NCBI GenBank assembly: GCA_002159075.1
Contig: LZRT01000090.1
Location: forward strand, 1 to 64,000
From: Bacillus thermozeamaize
Lineage (GTDB): Bacteria > Bacillota > Bacilli > ZCTH02-B2
Direction: 5' to 3'
Length of the DNA stretch: 64,000 nucleotides
Shown here one piece after another: positions 51,866-59,265 of this stretch. The notes beneath the pieces were generated by a model. It was given only the letters and a program-made list of their open reading frames with translations. It was not told where the DNA came from and searched no databases. The first letter of the stretch is position 1. Each line of letters opens with the position of its first letter. The position numbers and the translations under genes are program-made.

Positions 51866-53041
51866 TCAAATTATCCGATCAAGTGCCAGCTTTTCAATCT
51901 CTTCCAATGAGAACCCCAGCTCGGTTAAAATCTCTTGATTGTGTTCCCCGAGCTCCGGCGCATGTCTTCGGACGGCCCCAGAAGCATGCGAAAACTTGAG
52001 CGGAAACCCCACTTGTTTCAACACTCCCAATACCGGGTGTTCCGTTTCAATCACCATATTTCTGGCCAGTACCTGCGGATCGGAAAACACTTCATCCAGA
52101 TCGTATACCGGTCCAACACAGGTCTCCTCTTCTTTCAGGAGACTCAGCCACTCCGCCTGGTCTTTCTGCAGAAAAATCTCCCGCAGCTCCCGCCGCATTT
52201 GATCCTGTACCTCCGGCGGAGCCATCCTCTGCCCGATCCACTCTTCCTTGTCCAGCAGCTCGCAGAGGCGGCGCCAAAACTTCTCTTCCAATGCGCCAAC
52301 CGAAAGATACTTGCCATCTTTGGTCGGGTATACATCATAACAAGCGTATTTTCCGGAAAGGCGAATCTCGCCTCGCTTCGGAACTTGGCCGTCTGCGAAA
52401 TACCCGGAGGCATACCCCGCTATCCAGGAAATGGCTCCATCCAGCATGGAAACATCCACAAACTGCCCCTTCCCCGTCTTTTCCTTATAATAGAGGGCCA
52501 TCAGGATGCCGGCCAGCGCCATCAGCGAACCGCCGCCAATATCCGCTATCTGCACACCCGGCACGACAGGCTGCCCATCTTTGAGCCCAATCAATCCCAA
52601 AACGCCGCTATACCCAATGTAATTGATGTCATGGCCAGGGAGATGCCGGTAAGGGCCATCCTGACCATACCCGCTGATGGAACAGTAAACGATGCCGGGA
52701 TTGATTGCGGATATCTCTTCATAGGAAAGCCCCAGCTTTTTCATCACACCGGGCCGGAAGCTTTCGACAATCACGTCAGCCTCTTTGGCCAGCGCGCAAA
52801 AAATCTCTTTGCCCTTTTCGCGCTTCAAGTCAAGCGTGAGGCTCTTTTTGTTGCGATTGATGGTCAAATGACGCGCGCTGTATCCTTGGATATACGGCTC
52901 CACATTCCGGCCGTAATCGCCGGTCCCCGGTTGCTCCACCTTGATGACTTCGGCGCCATAATCCGCCAGCAGCATCGTGCAAAAAGGACCCGGAAGCAAC
53001 CGGGTCAAGTCCAAAACGCGCACTCCTTCCAGAAGGCCCAT
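51866..53041 (-). CDS. CaiB/BaiF family CoA-transferase (copy 1)
   Basis: The 391-residue class III CoA-transferase has GVRVLDLTRLLPGPFC, IKVEQPGTGDYGRN and YCSISGYGQDGPY, with the typical IADIGGGSLMALAGI. ATG at 53041 follows GGAGG. It shares the fold and about half of its obvious motifs with the next gene, so the two may be paralogues. Substrate unknown. Confidence 0.88.
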   Translation of the reverse strand: MGLLEGVRVLDLTRLLPGPFCTMLLADYGAEVIKVEQPGTGDYGRNVEPYIQGYSARHLTINRNKKSLTLDLKREKGKEIFCALAKEADVIVESFRPGVMKKLGLSYEEISAINPGIVYCSISGYGQDGPYRHLPGHDINYIGYSGVLGLIGLKDGQPVVPGVQIADIGGGSLMALAGILMALYYKEKTGKGQFVDVSMLDGAISWIAGYASGYFADGQVPKRGEIRLSGKYACYDVYPTKDGKYLSVGALEEKFWRRLCELLDKEEWIGQRMAPPEVQDQMRRELREIFLQKDQAEWLSLLKEEETCVGPVYDLDEVFSDPQVLARNMVIETEHPVLGVLKQVGFPLKFSHASGAVRRHAPELGEHNQEILTELGFSLEEIEKLALDRII

Positions 53042-53136
53042 TGGGCATCCTCCTTCTGCTATCAGCGATCCGCTGTGATTTCCACACTTATCCAATCCAT
53101 CTTCCCGTTTAAAATCCAGCAAACGAAATGGGTTTT

Positions 53137-54327
53137 TTAAAGGACGCCTCTGTCATACAGCGACTGAATCTGCTCCTCAGAGTAACCTAATTCGTCTTTC
53201 AGGATCTCTTTGGTATGCTGGCCGAGCAACGGCGGGTGGTATCTCACGTCGGCGGGCGTATCCGACAGCTTCACCGCAAATCCCGGTACTTTCAGATTGG
53301 GAACCGTGGGATGGTCCAGCTCCAGGATCGTTCCCCTGGCCTGCACCTGGGGATGGTGAACCACCTGGTCCACGGTGTGGATCGGACCGCACGGGACTCC
53401 CGCTTCATCCAATAAACGCAATACCTCTTCGCTCGGACGTTGTTTGAGCCGTTCGTTCATGATCTCGATCAGAACCTGGCGATTGGCCACCCGATCGTCG
53501 TTTCTCCTGAAACGGGGATCGTCCTTCAGATCTTCCCATCCCAGGGCGGCGCAGCACTTGGCCCACAATCCGTCATTCGCCACGGCGATGATGATATCCT
53601 GATCCTTGGTTGGAAATGCCTGGTAAGGAACGATGGTCGGATGCGCCGATCCCATTCGCCCCGGCACTTTGCCCGTCATGAAATAGGCGGTGGCGATATA
53701 ATTCAACAGGGCCACCTGCCCGTCCAGCAGGCTGACGTCCACAACCTGTCCTTTCCCGGTTTTTTCCCGCGCCATCAAAGCACACAATATGCCGTATACG
53801 GCAAACAAACCGGTCGACAAATCGGCAATCGACATGCCCGCTTTGGCCGGCGGACGATCCGGTTCTCCGGTGATGCTCATGAGACCGCCATATCCTTGCA
53901 ACAGCAAATCGTACCCCGCCTTGTGCCGGTCTGGACCTGTCCTGCCAAACCCGGAAATGGTGCAGTACACCAGACGAGGGTTGACAGTTTTCAGCGTCTC
54001 ATATCCCAACCCCAGCTTCTCCATCGTCCCGGTGCGGAAGTTTTCGATCAGGACATCGGAGCGCTTTGCCAGTTCCAGGATGATCTGCCTACCTTCCTCC
54101 GCTTTCAAGTTTACCGTCATGCTTCGCTTGTTCCGGTTCGAGGCGAGAAAGTAGGCACTCTCTCCCGCGACCGCCGGCGGGGTAAAACGCCGCGATTCGT
54201 CACCCGTTCCCGGTTGTTCCACCTTGATGATGTCCGCGCCCATGTCACCCAGCAACATCGTACAAAAAGGGCCCGCCAAGGTTCGGGACAAGTCAAGAAC
54301 CCGGATGCCCTCCAACGCCCGTGTCAT
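53137..54327 (-). CDS. CaiB/BaiF family CoA-transferase (copy 2)
   Basis: The 396-residue protein repeats the class III motifs GIRVLDLSRTLAGPFC, YCTISGFGRTGPD and MSIADLSTGLFAVYGI. ATG at 54327 follows TCAGGAG. It is the first of the two-gene CaiB unit. The acyl donor and acceptor are unknown. Confidence 0.88.
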   Translation of the reverse strand: MTRALEGIRVLDLSRTLAGPFCTMLLGDMGADIIKVEQPGTGDESRRFTPPAVAGESAYFLASNRNKRSMTVNLKAEEGRQIILELAKRSDVLIENFRTGTMEKLGLGYETLKTVNPRLVYCTISGFGRTGPDRHKAGYDLLLQGYGGLMSITGEPDRPPAKAGMSIADLSTGLFAVYGILCALMAREKTGKGQVVDVSLLDGQVALLNYIATAYFMTGKVPGRMGSAHPTIVPYQAFPTKDQDIIIAVANDGLWAKCCAALGWEDLKDDPRFRRNDDRVANRQVLIEIMNERLKQRPSEEVLRLLDEAGVPCGPIHTVDQVVHHPQVQARGTILELDHPTVPNLKVPGFAVKLSDTPADVRYHPPLLGQHTKEILKDELGYSEEQIQSLYDRGVL

Positions 54328-54573
54328 GTTGTGATCACTCCTGATGCAGCGTTTTCACAGGATATTGGATACAATATCATATAAACATTATAGATCATTA
54401 AACTATTGTAATCCAACCTTGAAGGAAACACAATCATTATTCATACCTCACACCTTTCGCATCATTTGCCGTGCGATTGAGAAGAATCGGCCGTTTTTCT
54501 GGCCAATCGCAACGACACGGGGTCAGATTCGCGGTTATCTTGCGAGAAATCACGACAAGTCTGAATACGGTGT

Positions 54574-54603
54574 TTTACATGCCCGCGACGAGCAAGTTAC
54601 AAT
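54574..54603 (+). promoter_or_regulatory. candidate promoter of the c-di-AMP riboswitch
   Basis: TTTACA (54574-54579) and TACAAT (54598-54603) are 18 nt apart, about 40 nt before the aptamer. The 54328-54967 interval holds this promoter, the switch and its terminator. The 54328-54573 part is AT-rich and shows nothing else. Confidence 0.45.
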
Positions 54604-54644
54604 GGAGTATGAAAATTCCATCACATGGCACAGATCATATTGCC

Positions 54645-54830
54645 TCTTCAATTCGCTGAATTCCCGTCAGGGAAGCGGGGGAACCGAATGGGCGTGTCCA
54701 TGGTGCACGCAGGGGTGAGTCCCGCGCGGAGACAACAGGGATGAACAACCCTTTATCTCTCGCGGGTAGGGCGATTCTGGCGCCCGAACCCGTCAGCTAA
54801 CCTCGTAAGCGTACCGGAAGGAGGGAAGTC
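54645..54830 (+). ncRNA. c-di-AMP riboswitch (ydaO/yuaA type)
   Basis: The segment has AGCGGGGGAACC near its start, then GGGGTGAGTCCCGC, CAGGGATGAACAACCC, and near its 3' end the signature CCCGTCAGCTAACCTCGTAAGCG followed by GGAAGGAGGGAAG. This is the ydaO consensus. It controls the betaine-type binding protein gene, a common target because c-di-AMP governs osmolyte uptake. Confidence 0.9.
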
Positions 54831-54874
54831 CATGGTTGATCGAAGGCGAGATCCGCTTGTGATGGCGCCTGTTT

Positions 54875-54907
54875 AGCCACGGGAAAAGTCTCTTCTCGTG
54901 GCTTTTT
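54875..54907 (+). terminator. terminator of the c-di-AMP riboswitch
   Basis: AGCCACG pairs with CGTGGCT, followed by a T-run. A near-copy of the CGTGGCTTTTTGNGTTG tail repeats directly downstream (54914 onwards). Confidence 0.8.
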
Positions 54908-54967
54908 GCGTTGTCGTGGCTTTTTGTGTTGGCAAGATCGAGCATGAATGGAATGGGAGGCATGATC

Positions 54968-55903
54968 GTGAACGTTCGACAAAGAAGCCGGCTTCACCAC
55001 GGTGCTATTGGCTCTCTGATCCTCATCTTCTCTATCCTGTTCACCGCTTGCAGCGTATCCGCGCCAAGTCAAGTGTCCCCAAACCAATCTTCCAATCCCG
55101 CCGCTCCGCAGGGCACCATCCGCATCGGCCTCGTCGACTGGGCTGAAGCGATTGTGGTATCCAACTTGTGGAAAGTGATTTTGGAAAGGGAAGGTTATCA
55201 GGTAGAGCTGAAAGAACTGGACGTGGCCCCCTTGTACAAGGGACTGGCACAAGGCGATCTGGATCTGTTCCTGGACGCGTGGTTGCCCGGTTTTCATCGA
55301 AACTATTGGGAAAAATTAGGAAATCAACTGGAAGATCTGGGCAGTTGGTATGAAGGCAAAGCCTACACCGGTCTGGCCGTTCCTTCCTATATGAAAGAAG
55401 TGAATGCGATCGCCGATCTGGAGAAGCATAAGGAAGCCTTCAAGGGGGAAATCGTCGGCATCGATGCCGGGGCCAGCGTGATGCGATTAGTGGAGGAAAA
55501 GGTCATCCCCGCATACGGGCTTTCCTACAAACTGATCTCCTCCAGCGAGGCGGCGATGTTGAGCAAGGTGCGAAAAGCTTACCAGATGCAGGAACCGATC
55601 GTCTTTCTCGGTTGGAATCCGCACTGGATGTTCACCGAATGGGACTTGAAATACCTGGAAGATCCAAAAAAGGTGATCCCTGAAGGGGAAGAAATCCGGA
55701 TCCTTGCCCACAAAGACTTCAGCGAACAATATCCTGAAGTGGCTGATGCGCTCAAGCGATTTAAGCTGAGTGATGCCGAGCTTGGTGAGATGGAGAACGA
55801 AATCTTCAACAAAGGCAATGACGAGCTTGCTGTGGTGAGAAGATGGGTGGAAGAAAATCAGGCGTTGGTCGATCAATGGCTGGGCAAACAAAACAGCAAG
55901 TAA
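54968..55903 (+). CDS. glycine-betaine/choline-type (OpuAC) substrate-binding lipoprotein
   Basis: The 311-residue lipoprotein has a lipobox LFTAC near residue 30 and an OpuAC-type domain: IRIGLVDWAEAIVVSNLWKVILE near the N-terminus of the mature protein, and WLPGFHRNYWEKLG and IVFLGWNPHWMF providing aromatic ligand-binding residues. GTG at 54968 has GGAGG 7 nt upstream. No permease or ATPase gene is adjacent. The c-di-AMP switch upstream fits an osmoprotectant role. Confidence 0.9.
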   Translation: MNVRQRSRLHHGAIGSLILIFSILFTACSVSAPSQVSPNQSSNPAAPQGTIRIGLVDWAEAIVVSNLWKVILEREGYQVELKELDVAPLYKGLAQGDLDLFLDAWLPGFHRNYWEKLGNQLEDLGSWYEGKAYTGLAVPSYMKEVNAIADLEKHKEAFKGEIVGIDAGASVMRLVEEKVIPAYGLSYKLISSSEAAMLSKVRKAYQMQEPIVFLGWNPHWMFTEWDLKYLEDPKKVIPEGEEIRILAHKDFSEQYPEVADALKRFKLSDAELGEMENEIFNKGNDELAVVRRWVEENQALVDQWLGKQNSK

Positions 55904-55908
55904 AACAA

Positions 55909-55948
55909 GGGCAGATAGCGGCGCCACGGTTTCACCCGCTATCTGCCC
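55909..55948. terminator. hairpin shared by opuAC and the convergent hypothetical gene
   Basis: GGGCAGATAGCG (55909-55920) and CGCTATCTGCCC (55937-55948) are perfect inverted copies. The right arm lies within the last codons of the minus-strand gene. Confidence 0.65.
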
Positions 55949-56351
55949 ATCGTTTCTTCTCATGCCGTTTCCCTTGGCCTGCGGACATCTCACTCAAATC
56001 GATGCAGCGAATCTCAACACCCCGGCGATCCCTGACCGGATACCATTTATTGAATTTTTCGTATAATGTACTGTCAGCAAAGATAAGGACCCTGCGTTTT
56101 GCCGGAATGCGTTCCAGCTCATAGAGCAACTTGAAAATATGTTGAACGTACCGGTGATCCTCTTTCATGTGGGGAAACGCCCGGTGGGTCACGATGTAAC
56201 CCACCAGGAAATATTCTCCATTTTCCTGCTCCCGGGAAACCACGTCCAAATGGCATTCATAACCGATATTGACGCATTCCTTTCGCAAGGAAAGCCTGGT
56301 TTCGGAAGACAGGATACCGCGGATCAGATTCTTTATCTTTTTCGTTTCCAT
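55932..56351 (-). CDS. hypothetical protein
   Basis: The 139-residue basic protein starts METKKIKNLIRGILS and has RLSLRKECVNIGYECHLDVVSREQENGE, then HRYVQHIFKLLYELERIPAKRRVLIFADSTLYEKF. I recognise no family; length and charge could fit a small cytoplasmic regulator or nuclease-like fold. ATG at 56351 has a weak GGTGG site. It follows the aldehyde dehydrogenase by 16 nt, so it may be co-transcribed. Confidence 0.6.
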   Translation of the reverse strand: METKKIKNLIRGILSSETRLSLRKECVNIGYECHLDVVSREQENGEYFLVGYIVTHRAFPHMKEDHRYVQHIFKLLYELERIPAKRRVLIFADSTLYEKFNKWYPVRDRRGVEIRCIDLSEMSAGQGKRHEKKRWADSG

Positions 56352-56367
56352 GCAGCCCACCAACTCA

Positions 56368-57852
56368 CTAATCGTAATTGACCCACACGCTCTTGACCTG
56401 CGTGTACAATTCCAGCGCATAACTGCCCATCTCACGGCCGATGCCGCTGTACTTGTATCCGCCAAAAGGCACCGCATCATCCAGGACATTGTAACAATTG
56501 ACCCATACGGTCCCGGCCTTCAGGCGCTTGGTCATCCACTGTGCCGTCCGGATATTGCTCGTCCATACGCCCGCGGCCAGGCCATAAATGGTGTCGTTGC
56601 ACCGCTCGATGACCTCTTCCAGCTCTTCAAACACCTGAACTCCCAAAACCGGACCGAAAATCTCCTCTTGCGCAATGCGCATCTTGTTATCGACATTGGT
56701 GAAGATCGTGGGCGAGACAAAGTAACCCCCGCCTGCCTCTGCCATCCTTCCTCCCGCGAGAGCCACCTCGGCCCCTTCCTGTTTGCCCAGTTCAATGTAC
56801 CGCTCGATCCGCTCCAGGTGTTCCTGGCTCACCACCGGGCCAAAACGGGTTTCCGGGTCCAGGCTGTGTCCTATCTTCATCTGTTTGGCCATCTGGACGA
56901 GCTCCTCCACGACCTGATCGGCAATGGACTTTTCGACAAACAGACGGGAACCGGCGCCACAAACTTGCCCCTGGTTGTAAAACAGGGCGAAAAAGGCGTT
57001 GGGAATGGCCCGCTTTAAATCCGCATCGGCAAAGATCACGTTGGGTGACTTGCCGCCCAGCTCCAGAGAAACCGCCTTCAGGTTCCCGGCCGCAGCCCGC
57101 ATGATCTCCTGACCGACGGCAGTGGAACCGGTAAAAGCCACCTTATCCACATCCGGGTGGGCCACCAATGCCGCCCCGGCCTCTTCGCCGAAACCGGTGA
57201 CGATGTTGATGACCCCTTTGGGGAAGCCTGCCTCCATGGCCAGTTCTCCGAGCCTCAATGCCGACAACGGGGTTTGTTCCGCCGGTTTCAGCACCACCGT
57301 GTTGCCACAGGCCAATGCAGCTGCAAGTTTCCAGGCGGCCATGAGAATTGGAAAATTCCACGGAATGATCTGCCCGACCACGCCCATCGGCTCCCGCACT
57401 GTGTAAGCCAGGTAATTCCCGCGTTGCGAATGGGAAATGGTATCTCCCGTAATCTTGTTGGCCCAGCCGGCATAATAGCGGAAGTGGCGAATCGTTGCCG
57501 GAACATCGATCCGCCTGGCATCGCGGATCGGCTTTCCGGTATCAAGCGACTCCAGGACAGCCAGCTCCTCCTGATGCGCCTCCAGCAAATCGGCCAGCCG
57601 GTGTAACAATTGGCTCCGTTCATAAGGCGTGTAAGCCGGCCAATCCCCCTGTTCAAACGCCTGCCGCGCCGCCTGCACCGCCCGGTCGATGTCTGCCGCG
57701 TCACCGCGCGCTGCCTGGGCAATGATCTCCCCATTGGAGGGATTAAACACGGGGAAGGTATTCCCGCTGGCTGACTCCACCCATTCGCCGCCGATCAGGT
57801 GTTTTTTCGGTGACCTGAGAAAAGCCTGAACAGATTCCGGAATCGGGTACAT
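56368..57852 (-). CDS. NAD(P)-dependent aldehyde dehydrogenase
   Basis: The 494-residue enzyme has the catalytic cysteine in GQVCGAGSRLFV, the glutamate in LELGGKSPNVIF and the nucleotide-binding FTGSTAVGQEIMRAA. It resembles betaine-aldehyde or other broad-range aldehyde dehydrogenases. ATG at 57852 follows TGAGGAGG. A promoter candidate precedes it, and the flavin reductase, lactonase-like and AcoR-like genes lie upstream. Confidence 0.93.
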   Translation of the reverse strand: MYPIPESVQAFLRSPKKHLIGGEWVESASGNTFPVFNPSNGEIIAQAARGDAADIDRAVQAARQAFEQGDWPAYTPYERSQLLHRLADLLEAHQEELAVLESLDTGKPIRDARRIDVPATIRHFRYYAGWANKITGDTISHSQRGNYLAYTVREPMGVVGQIIPWNFPILMAAWKLAAALACGNTVVLKPAEQTPLSALRLGELAMEAGFPKGVINIVTGFGEEAGAALVAHPDVDKVAFTGSTAVGQEIMRAAAGNLKAVSLELGGKSPNVIFADADLKRAIPNAFFALFYNQGQVCGAGSRLFVEKSIADQVVEELVQMAKQMKIGHSLDPETRFGPVVSQEHLERIERYIELGKQEGAEVALAGGRMAEAGGGYFVSPTIFTNVDNKMRIAQEEIFGPVLGVQVFEELEEVIERCNDTIYGLAAGVWTSNIRTAQWMTKRLKAGTVWVNCYNVLDDAVPFGGYKYSGIGREMGSYALELYTQVKSVWVNYD

Positions 57853-57907
57853 GGGCTAAATACCTCCTCAAAAGATTTCTATTTTTAAAAACGACGTACT
57901 ATCCTCC

Positions 57908-57935
57908 ATTATATCTTTTTCTTGATTATTATGAA
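57908..57935 (-). promoter_or_regulatory. candidate promoter of the aldehyde dehydrogenase gene
   Basis: TTCATA (57930-57935) and TATAAT (57908-57913) on the minus strand are 16 nt apart. Confidence 0.4.
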
Positions 57936-57985
57936 TCCTCTTTTCCCGTTCCAGAACCTTCGCATCTCTCCCCTCGAAAACAGGC

Positions 57986-58456
57986 CTAACCTGCCAGCCG
58001 GCCATACTTGCCGCCGTAGAAAACCAGCGGTGCGCCGTCCCGCTCCTGGCCGTCCACCACGCGGCCAATCATGATGATGTGATCCCCGCCTTCATAACGG
58101 GCTTCCACCTGGCAATCGAAATAGCCCAGCACATCCTGAAGAATCGGCGATCCGGTCTTGGCCGTCAGATAGGAGACGCCGGCAAAGCGATCGATCTCTT
58201 TGGCGGCAAAATGGCGGGACAGCGCTTCCTGCTCGGCCGCCAAAATGTTGACGGCGAAGGCCGACGCCTCCATAAAGTCGGAAAACAAACTGGCCGATTT
58301 GCCGATGCAAAACAGCACCAAAGGCGGATCAAGCGACAAAGATGTGAACGAATTGGCCGTCATGCCCACAGGCCGTCCCTGTTTATTGATGGTCGTGACC
58401 ACCGTCACGCCCGTCGCGAATCTCCCGGCAATATTTCGAAACATCCGGCCATCCAT
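57986..58456 (-). CDS. flavin reductase family protein (HpaC-like)
   Basis: The 156-residue FMN-binding split-barrel protein has RFATGVTVVTT, GMTANSFTSLSLDPPLVLFCIGK and HIIMIGRVVDG. Such proteins supply reduced flavin to two-component monooxygenases. No monooxygenase component is in the window. ATG at 58456 follows AAAGGGGGG. It lies 13 nt after the lactonase-like gene. Confidence 0.9.
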   Translation of the reverse strand: MDGRMFRNIAGRFATGVTVVTTINKQGRPVGMTANSFTSLSLDPPLVLFCIGKSASLFSDFMEASAFAVNILAAEQEALSRHFAAKEIDRFAGVSYLTAKTGSPILQDVLGYFDCQVEARYEGGDHIIMIGRVVDGQERDGAPLVFYGGKYGRLAG

Positions 58457-58469
58457 GCGTTTCCCCCCT

Positions 58470-59255
58470 TTAATCCACCCATTTTCCGTGCAGCGCCTGA
58501 AAATGTTCCGGATCATGCGAGAAGAACAGCGGAATCCCAGCCTGCTCAATGACCCGCAATCTCGCATAAGAGTCCGTCAGCACCTCCACGTTCCAGTCAT
58601 AGGGCATCGGCGCATTGTTGACATACGCTTCGTAAAGGTGGGAGGTATCTGCCGCCAGGCAAATCGGCCCGCGATTCTCCAGCCTCAGGATCATGGCCTG
58701 ATGCCCCGGGGTATGTCCAGGCGTGCGGATCAGCTGAATTGTGCCGTCCTGGAACAGATCCACGTCGCTTGTCAACTGCAAATACTTGAAGCCCCGTGTG
58801 TCTTTGTAATCGTTGTAACAATAGACCAACCCCGGAAAATGATCCGGCCACCAGGCAAAACGCAACTCATCCTTTTGCACGACAAATGTCGCGTCTGGAA
58901 AATGGCACATGCCTCCAGCGTGGTCCAGGTGCATATGGGAGAGAATCACGTATTTCACATCTTCCAGCTTATACCCCAAACGGATCACTTGTTGATCAAC
59001 AGCCATCTCGCGGGTCAACGTACAGCCAAAGGCTTCTCTCATCCCCGGTCCCCAATGGGTCTCGGCCGTCTCCGGATCGGCCACCAAATAGTTCACCCCG
59101 GTATCAAAGAGAATCACCCCGTGTCTAGGATGCTCAATCACCCAAACGCTGGAGGGAATGGTGACCTGACCCGATGCTCCCGTCATCAGAATCCCCTTGT
59201 CCAGCGTCAACGGACCGCAATCCACAACCGTCACTTTGCATCCACGTGCCATCAT
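58470..59255 (-). CDS. metallo-beta-lactamase-fold hydrolase (lactonase-like)
   Basis: The 261-residue enzyme has SHMHLDHAGGM, further zinc ligands RTPGHTPGHQ and AADTSHLY, and a C-terminal FFSHDPEHF histidine. The N-terminal ILFDTGVNYLVADPE resembles AiiA/AttM N-acyl-homoserine lactonases. Substrate may be an acyl-homoserine or other lactone. ATG at 59255 follows GAGGAGG. It is 10 nt after the sigma-54 activator gene. Confidence 0.85.
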   Translation of the reverse strand: MMARGCKVTVVDCGPLTLDKGILMTGASGQVTIPSSVWVIEHPRHGVILFDTGVNYLVADPETAETHWGPGMREAFGCTLTREMAVDQQVIRLGYKLEDVKYVILSHMHLDHAGGMCHFPDATFVVQKDELRFAWWPDHFPGLVYCYNDYKDTRGFKYLQLTSDVDLFQDGTIQLIRTPGHTPGHQAMILRLENRGPICLAADTSHLYEAYVNNAPMPYDWNVEVLTDSYARLRVIEQAGIPLFFSHDPEHFQALHGKWVD

Positions 59256-59265
59256 GCATTCCTCC

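Noticed and set aside
54344-54718. 124-codon reading frame before the betaine-binding gene
   Set aside because: It runs through the c-di-AMP riboswitch and has no ribosome site or family resemblance.
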